Shown: positions 41,915 through 55,079, counted from the stretch's first letter. The stretch is DNA of 64,000 nt from Clarkia xantiana subsp. parviflora (GCA_036873135.1 JAPTYO010000007.1:56902383-56966382); one strand, 5' to 3'. Made by a program: numbers and translations. Notes: generated by a model from the letters alone, not told the origin.

Positions 41915-43579
41915 ATGGCTGATGAATCATTATTTGTCGTATTCCATCTTAATAGATATCTGATGTATGCAATTATTTCTCAAAACGTTATTGTCTCCCC
42001 GATTGTGCATGATTTTCAATGTGGTAGTTTTCATGGGTGGGTCGGTACGCTTCTATGAACCTCGCAATCTGGATGGTATGTATTATGATGAACGGAAAGA
42101 CAGTGTTGAGGACATCCTTATTGCTACGGACGTTGTTGACCGAATCAATCCGAAAAGGTTGAGGAAAGATCGAACATCACGAGAATTAATTTACTCGAAA
42201 CTGTCAGTTGAAGTAGAGGAAGAGTTTATGGAGAACAGCGCATTGCACCCTTGGTGTGCCATACGTCTTTGCTACGGTGGAGGAAAAGCTGCTGAAGCAA
42301 AAGACCTCATGGCAGAATACTACAATATTCTACGCCTCGTTTTCCACACATACATAGAACCGTAAAACATTTTATTCGATGCAAGACATATGATGAATTC
42401 ACTTGTGAATTCTTTTCAGGTGAAATGCTGAATGTGGTTGACACTGCTTGTCTATCTTACCTTCATTATAGCTTCAATCTGTGATCTGAGACCTTATTAT
42501 TGTTATTGATGGATTTCCTATTGTTCGTTTAAATGTTTGAATTTTTGGTTAATTGAGATTCATATTTATTGAATAAAGAGTTTTCCGTTCGATTCCAAAA
42601 GTTATCTACTTGTCAAAATTAGTCGACCCGGTTTAACCAGATCAAACCGAAACGAAGTTAAAACCGAAATATCCGCCAAGTGCAATTGGTCGGATCAAAC
42701 AAATATACACAGTATTCTTCATCTAATATCGTGAAAATCAAAATACCGTTAATATCCATCGATTGCGTAAAGTGCAAACCGATTTAACTCTTTCTTATTT
42801 GTTGGTACTCCATTATACAAATTCCGTAATGATGAACATGTGCAAAACCGATTGGATTAAATTAAATTGAATTTTGGAAACGAAACGATTTATACCATGG
42901 GTTAAACCTTGTAATAGGCGCCACGCGCGCATGTACCTCGAAAGACGGAACTCAACGTTTCAAAGTACAAATTTAATGATGAAGTGTTTTAATGAATGAA
43001 TGCTGAATTTTCATTTGCCAACTCATTTAGTACTTATACGAAGAAAAGAGGTATGCTTCACAAGCTACCACAAACTCATAAAGTATCAACTGAAGCATAA
43101 GGCGAAAGCCCAATGCACTGTTCAGATATGGAAAGTCTTTGAGATGAGTTAGCAAATGAAAAGGATGATGTCGGTAAAATGACTCTCCCAATATATGCCT
43201 GAACGACAAGTCTTGCAAGGCATTCATATCGATAACACACTTCAACAGGCATGGTTTGAAAACATAATGTTAGATTTCAAAACCGACGTTCCCTATGGAA
43301 TGAAAAGCAGTTGACTCACATCAATGTAAACTATGTTCCAATAAAATCGGTCAAACACGACGCCATAAAAGCTAAAAGGAATGATAACGAGGTAAAACTT
43401 ATAATCATGCTACATTAATTTAAGCATTAAACAAGTATTCAAATAAAGAGTACGAAAACTACTCTTAGAGGATACATGTTTAAATTAGCTTGGGATAATG
43501 GTGTTGTGGTCGAACATGAGACGTTACATTCCTTGAAGCCGAATTTCCAACGCTTTGTGAAATCAAAACAGACGAAGTC
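41915..43579 (+). pseudogene. Copia gag-to-integrase region, decayed (C2)
   Basis: ATG at 41915 (MADESLFVVFHLNRYLMYAI), the same start as C1 2239. One longer open stretch (41967-42365, 132 codons, YEPRNLDGMYYDERKDS) follows, then only fragments. No Gag, protease or integrase motif is recognisable; assignment is by position. Confidence 0.45.
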
Positions 43580-45462
43580 TTGATCGAAATGGAGCAGGAT
43601 GACAATGATAGTCAGGTTCCACTTACTTCGAGTGGGAGATTTGAGGCAGCAACGCAAGTGAATGACATAGTAAATAAAGATGGAGACATTTTCATAGTAA
43701 ATCTAGTGGGAGGAGACAACCCTGCCACAGAAATCACTGTTGCTACAAGTGCGAATAAAGTTTAACCTGATAATCATAGCCGGACCGCTGGATTAAAATC
43801 CAATAATACCACAACTATCCATTGTTCCCAGTGGGAGTGGATCAACCAACTTGGTTCCAGAGCCTAGTGATCAAGGAATTCATATAAGAGGTAAAATCCC
43901 GAGTCCGAGAGGTCATCCAAGAAAAGTTATAGGTCAAGGTTCTAGCACTGCCCTTGTTCCCAGTGGGAGTGATGCTCTGAAAAGAAGCATTATTCCGAGT
44001 GGGAGCAACTTTCAGACTCAAGATGGGATTAACGAGCCTAGCCAAAGTCAAAGGCATCGAACTTCTCCAAAAAAGTATCCCACCGAGAAGGGTGAAATTT
44101 TCACCCTAACTTCTGTTGACGAAACGGTAACGGTCCAACAAGCATTGAAAGCACCTCAAGCGAAGGAATGGAGGAAGAGAACGCCTAAATGAAAGCCAAT
44201 TCGGTATGGTATTTAGTTGATTTACCTGCTAACCGCAGAGCCATAGAAGCTAAGTGGGTTCTGAAGCTGAAACTCATTGCTGATGGAAATGTCGAGCGAT
44301 ACAAAGCCCGACTAATTGCGAAAGGATACACCCAAATTCACGTAGTATATTTTGATGAAACATACTCACCGACTGTGCCTTACACCACAATCCGGTTCCT
44401 AGCCCTGGTCGCATGCCTCGATCTGGAGTTGGACCAAATAGATGTTAAGACCACGTTCCTCCACGGAAACCTAGAGGAACAGATCTATATGGAGCAACCA
44501 GAGGGTTTCTATACTCCTGGTAACGAACGAAAAGTTTATAAAATCCTAAGGGTCTTAAACAATCGTCTCGGCAATGGTACCGCAAATTCCACGAGGAAAT
44601 CGTTTGAAATGATTCGTGAACCTCCACGAGGGTCCATGCGTGTATACTAAGACCTCTGAGTCTATGTACGTCATCTTAACCTTATACGTGGATGACATAC
44701 TCATTATTGCAAACGATGTGAGTTTCATGAATGAATCAAAGTCCTGGTTAGCATCTGTATTTGAGATGAAAGACATGGGAGAGGCTACGTACATCTTGGG
44801 CATTAAAATTGCTAGAGATCATGCCGCCCGGAGGTTATGTCTATCTCAGGAAGCCTATATCAACAATCCGTTGAAAAGGTTCAGATTACAAGATGCCAAA
44901 ACTGTGGAGACGCCGTTAGTATTCGGGTGCACGTTGTCAAAACGTGAAAGCCCGAAGAACCAGCAAGAGCGTAAACAGATGAGGAGTGTAGAGTATTAAG
45001 CATGGTCGGAAGTCTCATGTACGCCATGCTTTGCGCTGTGGGCCTTGTAGCAAGATTCCAATCAGACCCTTGCATTCAACATTTAAAGGCTGTAAAACGG
45101 ATCATACGTTATCTGAAGGGTACTGCCGACTACGTACTATGCTATGAGGGCTGGAAGTCAGAATTGACCGATTTCAGTGACGCCGACCATGGTAGCGACT
45201 GGCGATCCAGACGATCATAATTCCACCACAAGAGGAGTGTTTCTCCTTACTGATGTCGTTATCTCATGGACGAGCAAGAAGCAATCCTGTGTCGCCCTGT
45301 CTACGATGGAATCAGAATTCGTTGCTCTTTCCAAAAATGCGTAGGAAGCGGTCTGGCTGAAAAGGCTTCTTACTGAACTGCTTGATGTCGATGTCAGGAG
45401 TAAGCCTGCGAAGGTCTCTGACAGTCAGGCATCTATTGCGGCAGTTAAGAATCCAAAGTACC
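43580..45462 (+). pseudogene. pol: Copia RT-RNase H (C2), 5' part, broken by G4
   Basis: A linker before RT (43851-44192), RT from about 44189 with NSVWYLVDLPANRRAIEAKW, RYKARLIAKGYTQ, QIDVKTTFLHGNLEEQIYME, then the catalytic YVDDILIIAND at 44695 onward. After that comes GEATYILGIKIARDHAARRL, then VGSLMYAMLCA and KRIIRYLKGTADYVLCYEG. RNase H (MESEFVALSKNA) continues to the G4 junction. Several frameshifts and stops. Confidence 0.9.
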
Positions 45463-46192
45463 TTGGATCACGGGCGAAGCTCCGTTACGTCCTTGACGGA
45501 AAGCTTTGGACTCCTGGGCTCCGCGTAATCCTGCAAAAGGGGATGACCTGGGTGGTGACCCAGAATCCCTCTCCGATGCTTAAATGAGTATGTGATCAAT
45601 GGGTGGTAAGCAAAAAGTCTAAGTTCGTATTAGATGATGGTTTTCTGAGGTAACTTCCTCCTTTATATAGGAGGGGAAGTTACTCAGTTACCTGTTACTG
45701 CGCCTGGCAGTTTTACCCACGATTCCGTATATCTCGTCGGGGATTCCGTAGATTTCGCCACACGCTCCGCGTATCTTACCCGTACTCCGCGTATCTCGGG
45801 CACGCCCTGCGTATCTCGGGGGATTTATCTCTAACCGTCTCCCACTACTCTATCTAGTAGGCGGGTTTCTCGGCCTTTATCCTCTGATCACAAGTCACGA
45901 CTCCTGTCGGGGACTCCAGAGTTGTCTCATTCTAGATCACCACCCAGGACCTTCAGTCTCTACGGGACAGGTCCAGCCTCTGCGGGGCTTTATTATCGGG
46001 GCCTTCACTAAGGCATATCGGGGCCTACTCAGAGGCTTCTCATCGGGAGCATTCAGCTCATACATCGGGACCGCTTAAGTCGGGGCCCTTCTTGCTGGGC
46101 CTCTGGGCCTTCCAGGCTTTTGCGAGGCCCACTGGACCTACTCGCCGTCCATTGGCTGTTAACGGGGCTAACGATTACATCGGAACCCATCA
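45463..46192 (-). repeat. G4 3' LTR (about 730 bp)
   Basis: TTGGATCACGGG ... CCCATCA; matches 53049-53780 closely. The expected first bases TG are absent at the junction. Confidence 0.94.
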
Positions 46193-46548
46193 TTTGCCCC
46201 CAAGACATGGGGGACTTTTAGTTCGTCATGTCTTTTAATTCAGCTCTTCTGACCTCGTTGTCGGAGGTTTTTGTTTTTATACCTTCCGATACCACCGTCG
46301 GAGGCTTTTGTTTTCATACCCTCCGATACCACCGTCAGAGGCTTTTGCCTTGCGTGTGATTGTTGTATAACAGAGCCTCTTACTCATGATTACCTTGGGC
46401 CCACCAGGCCCCATGGGTTTTCTTTCATCTGTTTTGATCTCGATAATCATTTGCGCTTATTTAAAGCGGCTTAAACTCGTTACTCAGAACGTTCCGATGC
46501 ACCGTTTAAGATGACTTCATACGTCCTCCCGACGCTTTACTCTAGACT
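46193..46548. other. G4 3' region without aORF
   Basis: Sequence next to the LTR matches G2 17287-17510, then jumps to the equivalent of G2 about 18355, removing the whole aORF. No gene. Confidence 0.75.
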
Positions 46549-46842
46549 TTACCACTTAAGGTTTCTCGTCTTATCGGGATTTCGCCACTTAAGGCTTCTC
46601 ATCCAATCGTGATTTTACCACCTAAGGTTTCTCATCCAATCGGGACTTCACCACTTAAGGTTTCTCGTCCAATCGGGACTTCACCACTTAAGGCTTCTCG
46701 TCCAATTGGGACTTCACCACCTAAGGTTTCTCGTCCAAAATCGGGACTTCACCACTTAAGGTTTCTCGTCCAAAATCGGGACTTCACCATTTAAGGTTTC
46801 TCGTCCAAAATCGGGACTTCACCATTTAAGGTTTCTCGTCCC
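46549..46842. repeat. 33-36-bp tandem repeat, about 9 copies (G4)
   Basis: Same unit as G2 18484-18741. Some units have three extra bases (CCAAAATCGGG), keeping the length a multiple of three. Confidence 0.9.
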
Positions 46843-46914
46843 TGCCTTTCAAGGCCATTTTCACACCCCTTAGGGCTTTTACTGCGTCTCTACCGGACAG
46901 CTTAATCGTACCCT

Positions 46915-47200
46915 TTAAGGCTTTTTGCCGCATCATATAGACGACTTACGCGGACCTGTTTAAGGCTTTTCCGTACCCGTTAAGGCTTTTGGCCGCATCA
47001 TATAGACGACTTACGCGGACCCATCAGGGCCTTTTCGTACCTAGGCTTTTGGTTGCATCATATAGACGACTTACGTGTACCCCGTAGGGCTTTTGTCCAT
47101 ACCCGTTAAGGCTTTTCGGCCGCATCATATAGACGACTTACGCATACCTCGGAAGGCTTTTATCGTACCTCGGAAGGCTTTTGTCGCGACCTTCAGGACG
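46915..47200. repeat. About 64-bp tandem repeat (G4)
   Basis: Four GCATCATATAGACGACTTACG copies near 46933, 46996, 47056 and 47124, then shorter CGGAAGGCTTTT units. Confidence 0.85.
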
Positions 47201-47338
47201 TCTTACTAACAGTTTAGAATAAATCTAAAAGCAATTTGATCGGAAGCAACTTCTTTTATTCATAAATAACTCAAATCAAAATAGGCTTACATCGGATCTT
47301 ATTGATAGATAATTTGCACCTTTCACGGCGGCTTAATA

Positions 47339-50300
47339 TCAAACATGATACTTCTTCAAGTGTTCGCCACTGAAGGAATGCTTCAACGTCTTGCCATCAA
47401 GGTCCTCTAGCCTGTATGCATTGGGTGCTGGCATCCCTACGATCTTGTAAGGTCCCTCCCATTTTGGTGATAGCTTGTTGATCCGATCTTGGCGAACGAA
47501 CTCGTTCTTCCGCCAGACAAGTTCTCCAACGAAGAATTGTCGGGACCTGACACGTCGATTGTAATATCGAGCTGTTGCAGACGCATTCGGGCCTGAACTT
47601 CATCAGCCTTCCATCTTTTCTCCTCGAGTAAGTCTAAGTCTAGACGCCTCATTTCCTCGTTTGTCAGAGGCTCGTAATATTTCGCGCGGTGGGACGCCAC
47701 CGCTATTTCCACGGGAGCGACTGCCTCCGTGCCATAGACCAGGCCAAACGGAGTTTCTCCTGTTGATTGCTTGGGTGTTGTTCTCACAGCCCACAGCACG
47801 TTCTCGAGCTCATCCAGCCAATGGCCCTGCAAGGCATAGACTCTCTTCTTCAAGCCATCCATCACGATCTTGTTGGCTGATTCTACCTGGCCATTGGTCT
47901 GAGCGTGGCGGACTGAAGCGGTCCGATGCTCAATGTTTAGTTCTTCCAGGTACTCCTTCAACTGAGCCCCATTGAACGGAGGGCCGTTGTCGCTGATCAA
48001 CACTCGAGGAACCCCGTACCGGGATACGATCTGAGTTTGAAGGAACTTGAGGATCTGCTGCCCCGTCGTTCTAGCCAATGCTTTAGCTTCTATCCACTTT
48101 GAGAAGTAGTCGATGGCCACGAGCAAATACTTGCACTGACCCTTCGCTTGGGGAAGAGGTCCCACCAAATCAATTCCCCATTGCGCGAAGGGCCATGCAC
48201 TCCTGATGGGCATTAAGTCCGCGGCGGGAGCCACGATATTTGGAGCGTACCTCTGGCATGCATCACAGGATCGGACCATCGCGGTCGCTTCCTTGTTCAT
48301 CGAGGGCCAATAGTAGCCTAAGTTCAATGCCTTCCTCACTAGAGACCGGGCCCCTTCATGGCAGGCCGCGACTCCTTCGTGTAGCTCCCTCAGGATCCGA
48401 TTTGTGTCAGGCTCTGCTACGCATTTTAGAAAAGGCTTTACATACCCTTTTTTGTATAACTGGTTGTCCACCATCGCGTAGTTGTCCGCAATCCGCCGCA
48501 ACCTGACAGCTGCCACCTTGTCATCGGGGAGTGTCCCTGTAGTCAGATACGTGACCATCGGGGTCATCCACGTGGGCTTCTCTTCTTCCTCCGATCCTGT
48601 CTCAATAGCGCAGACCTCCGCCGGATCGATGTTTGAGATAATCACCTTTTCTAGGAAATGTACTTTCCGATTCTCCTTGGGGGCCACTCCAAGGGCAAAC
48701 TTGCTCAAGGCATCCGCTTCCGCGTTTTCTTCCCTCAGGATCGCCTCGATGTTGAAGCTTTTGAAGCTTCCCTTCAAAGTCTGCACTTCGTGCAAATACT
48801 TTTTCATTATCGGGCTCCTGGCTTCATAATTCCCCTGGACTTGATTTACAACCAAGCTGGCATCGCACTTCACTTTTAAATGATCGACCCCCGTACCCTT
48901 GGCAATCTTGAGGCCCGTGATGAGAGCCTCGTATTCTGCTTCATTGTTGGTGGCTTTGAACGTCAATGCCAAGGCATATCGCAGGGGCTCGCCTCCGCCG
49001 GGCGGTATCAATACGAATCCTGCCCCCGAGCCTTCTACACTCGATGAACCATCAGTGTACATCTCCCAAGTATTCTCCTCATTTGGCTGTTCTAGCTGTT
49101 GTTCTGTTGTCGGGACTTCCTCCATGGTTGCCCCCTCTGCGGGACTCGTTACTTCCAGATCGGGTGCCGTAGACTCAGCTATAAAATCTGCCAATGCCTG
49201 GCCCTTAATAGCGGTTCTTGGAGCGAAATGAATGCGGAATTCCGTCAGCTCGATGGCCCATTTCACCAATCTCCCCGACGCCTCCGGTCGGTTCAAAAAG
49301 TGCTTCAAGGGCTGATTAGTCAATACCGTGACTTCATGGGCATGGAAGTAAGGTCGTAGCTTTCGAGCGGCAATAATCAACGCAAATAGATACTTCTCAA
49401 TAGCGGGATAATTTATTTCAGACTTGGCAAATGCCTTGCTTACATAATAGATAGTCACTTGGTTGCCCTTGACAATTTTAATCAAAACAGAACTAACAGC
49501 CACATCAGAAACAGCCAAATAGAGATAAAGCGGCTCGCCTGGAACTGGTTTCGCCAACGGCGGAAGGGTACGGAGGTGCTGCTTGAGTGCCTGGAACGCC
49601 TCCTCGCATTTGTCGGTCCATTCGAATTTCTTGTGGGCCCTCAGCACATCAAAAAATGGCATGGCTCGATCACTCGCCTTGGATAGGAAGCGATTCATCG
49701 CGGCCAACCGGCCATTCAGCACCTGAACCTCCCGATGAGTCTTCGGGGACTGCATCTCCTCGATTGCTCGCAGCTTCTCGGGATTCACCTCGATTCCTCT
49801 CTGGCTCACCATGAACCCTAGGAATTTCCCCGAGTTCACTCCGAAAGCACATTTGTCGGGGTTCAGCCGAACCTGATGGAACTTCATCCGCTCAAATGCC
49901 GCCGCCAAGTTCTGGACATGGTCTCCTGCCTTTCGGGACTTCACCAGCATGTCATCCACATACGCCTCCATGGTTTTCCCCAACATGTCTCCGAACAACT
50001 TGTTCACCATCCGCTGGTAAGTTGCTCCGACATTGATCAGTCCGAAGGGCATCACGTCGTAATGGTAGACGTCACTGTCGGCATAGAAGGCCGTATGGGG
50101 GGCATCCTCCTTCGCCATCTTGATCTGGTTATACCCGGAATAGGCATCCATGAAGCTCAGCAGCTCATGTCCCGACGTGGCATCCACCAACTGGTCAATC
50201 CTCGGGAGCGGGTAGCAATCCTTCGGGCAAGCCTTGTTCAAGTCGCGGAAATCGACACACATCCGCCACTTCCCGTTACTCTTTCTCACCAGGACTGGGT

Positions 50301-50432
50301 TAGCCACCCAAGTCTGGAATCGGAGCTCCTTGATGAATCCCGCGTCGAGCAGTCTGCCCACCTCTTGCTGGATCGCGATCCTCTTGTCCGCGCCCATCGG
50401 ACGCCTTCTCTGCGCGATGGGCTTGATCGCAG
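47339..50432 (-). pseudogene. pol: Gypsy RT-RNase H-integrase of G4, one frameshift near the end
   Basis: An open frame of about 950 codons covers RT (RFQTWVANPVLVRKSNGKW, FMDAYSGYNQI, YVDDMLVKS), RNase H (MYTDGSSSVEGSGAGFVL), the integrase zinc region (HEGVAACHEG ... CDACQRYA) and catalytic core (GIDLVGPLP, ISDNGPPFNG, HAQTNGQVESANK), then GETPFGLVYGTEAVAPVEI. A missing base near 47576-47580 shifts the frame before the integrase tail, which continues in another frame and ends LKKYHV at 47339. All catalytic motifs I can see are kept. Confidence 0.94.
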
Positions 50433-52994
50433 GGATCAATCTTCAGCTCGTGCACTATCACGTCGGGGCTTATTCCTGGCATATCTCTCGGGGACCAGGC
50501 AAACAGCTCCTTGAACTCCTTCGGGAGCTCAATCAACTCTCGGGCTCTTTCCTCCAACAAAGCAGACCCGATCTTCACCTTCCTCTTAGGTCCGTCAATC
50601 TCAACCTCTTTTAGGTCCTCCATGGGAGCGGGACGCCCAAACTCCTCTCTAGGATCGGCGTCGGTTTGCAGGACAGCCATGGCTTCCCTCCTTCTCCTTC
50701 GAGTGGCGTTGACGTAACACCTTCGTGACGCCACCTGGTCACCCTTGACCTCTCCGACCCCATTGTCGGTCGGGAACTTCATCTTCTGGTGGACAGTTGA
50801 GGCGACTGCCATGAGAGGGTTGATGGTGGTCCTACCGATGATAGCGTTATATGTTCCCGCGGATTCTACCACAACGAAATCCACATTCCGCCATTCCATC
50901 TTCCAGCCGCTACCAAACTCTACTGGTAAGGTAATCATCCCCACCGGATAGGAAGTCGATCCCGAGAAGCCCACCATCGGAAAGTTCACCTGCGTCAGGT
51001 CCTTCTTCGTCTTTCCCATGGCCTCCAAGGCATCCATGAAAAGGATGTCGGAGGAACTCCCTCCGTCTATCAGGATCCGCTTCATCTCGAATCCATCTAC
51101 GTCCAGGGTCACAACCAGGGCGTCATCGTGAGGGCTCTCCACGCCTACTAGATCCTCCGCCGAGAAAGAAATTACCATTTCCTCTTTCAGGGTCCACGAC
51201 CGGGACCTTTTGCCTAGCACCACCACGGCAGATATGCGAGAAGCGTAGTTCTCCCGGGAAGCAGAGGTTTCTCCTCCCGCCGCCATTCCTCCATGGTGAC
51301 GTTGATAGTTCCCCGCCTCTCCTTGCGGGCACCCGAACCTGAGGCTTCTGGCTCAACCTTCTTCTTCTTCGGGGACCAGTCGCGGGACTTGGAACGGGAT
51401 CGTGACCGACTTCTGGAACGGGATCGGCACCGCCCCGTTCCGACGAACTCTTTTAGCTTCCCCTTCTGGATCAGCTTCTCAATTTCCTTCTTCAGCTCCC
51501 GACAGTTTTCGGTGTCGTGGCCATTGGCTCGATGGTAGCGACAGTAACGGTCAGGGCGGCCTCCTAGGAATTCGCCTTCTTTCCTCGGGGGGTATCGAGC
51601 GAGACCCTGTCTGTCCATCACAGCTAACACAGAGGTCATCGAGCTATTGATGGGAACGGCCCGACCTTCTCGGTTATCCTTCCTCGGAGGACGCTTATCT
51701 TCTCTTTTATCGGGACGACCACGGTTCCTACTTCCTTCTGACTTGTCGCTCCCTTTGCGATCATCCGACAGCTTGGACGATGGCTTTCCTCTCCCCGACT
51801 TCGGGGGATCGAGCTCTCCGGCAGCAATCTTCGACTCCTGGACGTCGATTTGCTGTTTCACCCTCGCTTGCAGGGCCTCCATACTCCACACAGCCTTCGC
51901 GGCTACGCTGTGCATCAAGTCGGAACCGTACGGAGCGCTCAAGTTCCGCAGGAAAGTACGGATTGTCTCTCCCTCCGAGATTTCTTCATCAATCTCTGCA
52001 GCACTAGCAGTGAACTGTTGGTAGTAGTATGCCAACGATTCATCAGGTCTCTGCACCACCTGGGTCAAGGACCTCACACTCTTCAGAAGACGCCTCCGCC
52101 CTGGTACTGCTTGATGAAGCGCTCATGCATATCAGCCCAGCACGTGATGCATCCTGGTGGGAGGCTAAAGAACCAAGTCATGGCCCTTTCTCCCAGGGTT
52201 ATCGGGAATAACGAGCATATAAGATCGTCGTTTGAAGTCCTACCCATGCAGGCTTGGACATGTCTCTGAACATGGCGAACTGGGTCCCCTTCACCATCGT
52301 ACTCCTTGATGGTCGGAATACCTAGCCCGGGCGGGGCTACGGTATCTATCAGCCGTGGAACGAAAGGATGGCTGGACCGATCCCTCAGCTCCGATGTCTT
52401 CTGCTTCTGATCACCCATGCAGATGCTAACGATCTTCACCACCTGATCGGGGGTGATGGGGCCATTCAGGGGAATGGTCCTATTTTGCACCGGTCCTGGG
52501 CCGTCGACCACGAACTTCTCCGGGTGTGCTGGTTCCTTACCCTTGCTCCTGGGCGGAACCTCCTGGACCTCTGGGTCCACCCTCGGCGGGGGTGGTGGTA
52601 ATTCTTCTCGCGGAGGCAACTCCTCCGCCCTCCTGGCGGCCTCTCTCTTGTCCAGCAAGGCCTCCATGGCAGCCAAGAACATGGGCATAGCATCTGCTAC
52701 TGCCTTGGCCAATTCCGAGTTCGAAGACGAACCTTCCTCCCTTCGCGGGACTCTTTCTCCTCCATGGCCCACCGGGTTCAAGGGAGCCTCATCTTCCTCC
52801 CTACGCGGGACATCCTGCCTGTTCCTCTCTGTGTCTCGGACTGAGACCTCATAGCCATCACCCTGCCCCCCTGTCTGGGAAAGAGCGGCGTTCTCACCTT
52901 GTTCAGCAACACGTTCCGGCAACGGGGAATTCACAGTTCCTGCGGGACGAGAACTGCCAGCCTGAACTTGCTTCTTCTTGCCACCACCGGCCAT
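50433..52994 (-). pseudogene. gag-pro: Gag-protease of G4, three one-base frameshifts
   Basis: ATG at 52994 (MAGGGKKKQVQAG). Domains: Pro/Glu-rich N-terminus, KEPAHPEKFVVDGPGPVQNR, capsid core (IPTIKEYDGEGDPVRHVQR, MTWFFSLPPGCITCWADMHE), zinc knuckle CRYHRANGHDTENC (complete), RS-rich stretch, then protease LIDGGSSSDILF. Compared with G2, one base is missing near 52103-52106, one near 51296, and one extra base is near 50433. Each disrupts the frame, so Gag, protease and pol are separated. Apart from these, little is changed. Confidence 0.92.
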
Positions 52995-53033
52995 TGATCT
53001 GGTAGAAACTATCTTGACTTTTCGTACGTTTCC

Positions 53034-53048
53034 CACAGACGGCGCCAA
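53034..53048 (-). promoter_or_regulatory. Primer-binding site of G4
   Basis: Minus strand TTGGCGCCGTCTGTG directly inside the 5' LTR, identical to G2. Confidence 0.8.
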
Positions 53049-53780
53049 TGTTGGATCACGGGCGAAGCTCCGTTACGTCCTTGACGGAAAGCTTTGGACT
53101 CCTGGGCTCCGCGTAATCCTGCAAAAGGGGATGACCTGGGTGGTGACCCAGAATCCCTCTCCGATGCTTAAATGAGTATGTGATCAATGGGTGGGAAGCA
53201 AAAAGTCTAAGTTCGTATTAGATGATGGTTTTCTGAGGTAACTTCCTCCTTTATATAGGAGGGGAAGTTACTCAGTTACCTGTTACTGCGCCTGAAGGTT
53301 TTACCCACGATTCCGTATATCTCGTCAGGGATTCCGTAGATTTCGCCCCACGCTCCGCGTATCTTACCCGTACTCCGCGTATCTCGGGCACGCCCTGCGT
53401 ATCTCTGGGGATTTATCTCTAACCGTCTCCCACTACTCTATCTAGTAGGCGGGTTTCTCGGCCTTTATCCTCTGATCACAAGTCACGACTCCTGTCGGGG
53501 ACTCCAGAGTTGTCTCATTCTAGATCACCACCCAGGACCTTCAGTTTCTACGGGACAGGTCCAGCCTCTGCGGGGCTTTATTATCGGGGCCTTCACTAAG
53601 GCATATCGGGGCCTACTCAGAGGCTTCTCATCGGGAGCATTCAGCTCATACATCGGGACCGCTTAAGTCGGGGCCCTTCTTGCTGGGCCTCTGGGCCTTC
53701 CAGGCTTTCGCGAGGCCCACTGGACCTACTCGCCGTCCATTGGCTGTTAACGGGGCTAACGATTACATCGGAACCCATCA
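53049..53780 (-). repeat. G4 5' LTR (732 bp)
   Basis: TGTTGGATCACGG ... CCCATCA; minus-strand TATA box CTATATAAAG at 53249-53258. Confidence 0.95.
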
Positions 53781-53959
53781 GTAGTTGGACTAAACACATT
53801 GATGTGAAATATAATTATGCTAAATCCATGGTAGAAGACAATATAACCACTTTATAATACATGCCCACTGACAACATGGTAGCGGACCCTTTAACTAAAC
53901 CATTACGCAGGGAGACATTTGAAAAGCACGTTAAACTGCTTGGATTACGTAGGGTTTAA
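53781..53959 (+). pseudogene. pol: Copia RNase H C-terminus (C2), continuing after G4
   Basis: Reads TKHIDVKYNYAKSMVEDN, one stop, then NMVADPLTKPLRRETFEKHV and KLLGLRRV to TAA 53957-53959. This is the typical end of plant copia RNase H, and aligns with C1 6100-6267. Confidence 0.9.
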
Positions 53960-55079
53960 AATTGGGAATGTATCTGTGATAACATTTTGATAATTGAAAT
54001 TTACATTTTTAATAAATGAGAGAATTTCAAATTGAGTTTATGATTCATCGACGCCATTAAGTTTGATTTCATCAGATTTTACGGTTTATAAACTGAGTCG
54101 TAGGAGGACGCAATCCTCTGCCTAAATTATGTCGAAGTGGGCATTGCCTCATCACACAGGCACGGCCGTCTTGTAGGATAGGGGGACCTCTACCGTAACA
54201 AGACTGGCTAAGAACCAGGGGATAAACTTGGTTACGCAAAACAATCATTTGGTTTCAGAGTAACACGACATGATCTTCGTTTTGCATATCGCCGTGATGA
54301 AATCTGTTCTTCATTAACCACATTCTGGGCTAGATGAAAATTATGTGATAGCATTGTTGACATATCCCACTCCTGAAAATGTTTGGGTATGCTATCGACG
54401 CGTGCTTCATACTACGTGTGCCATGTTCGACCACGGAGTCAGGCTCGGTTATGCTAGGTAGAATCCTCGAGATTCGGATGGGCGCAAACTTCTTCACCTT
54501 GAGCATGTGATTGATCCCGGGAGCCTTATGAAGAGGCACCCGAAGTATCCTCATGGACTAAGAACTCATATCTAAGGTCAGACTCAATGTTCGCTTCTCG
54601 GCGTTCGAGCGTAGTGCTTAAGAAAAAGGCCAAGTGACCACATCTTTGGAAACCAGTGGGTTTGACTAAGGGTATGAGCGATGGGGATGGTCAAGTCACA
54701 TGTAATTCACCGACTCTTGTATTTGCTAGGTGGCCACCAGCCGGATATTAGTTCAAGGATGTAAATACTTGTACGGATGCTTTGGAGATGTATTCCTATG
54801 TGGAAACTAGACAATTGGAGAATTAACAGTTGACCTAGGATACATGGCGATACAATTTAATGTTTTTAACAGGTTGATCGGAAATTGGGAATCAACGTTC
54901 CGCGGACGCTACAACACTCCTAACAGATGAGTAGCACGATGCCTGTCGTATCCGCCGCTCGCACGGTAAACCTCGTACGAACTATTTGGAAGCAGGGACA
55001 AGATCGGAAGAATGAAATGTTGATGCTATTTGGACAACAATACATTAACAGGCACCCTCCCATTCCGGCGAGTGGGAGC
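53960..55079 (+). other. C2 3' untranslated region and polypurine tract
   Basis: Equivalent to C1 6268-7401; no gene supported. Ends with GAGTGGGAGC directly before the LTR. Confidence 0.75.

Larger units (their letters stand above)
45463..53780 (-). mobile_element. Family-B Ty3/gypsy element G4, 8318 bp, youngest in window
   Basis: Minus strand: 5' LTR 53049-53780, primer site, gag-protease, RT-RNase H-integrase, tandem repeats, 3' LTR 45463-46192. LTRs differ at only about 8-10 positions by hand count (about 99 percent identical). It lacks the antisense aORF present in G2 and G3. Inserted in C2 RNase H between AAGTACC and GTAGTTGGAC; the left LTR lacks its first two bases and no duplication is visible. 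Confidence 0.95.

Noticed and set aside
41967..42365. 132-codon ORF in C2 as a separate gene
   Set aside because: Overlaps the conserved copia start at 41915 in another frame and has no counterpart in C1; more likely a remnant of the gag region.
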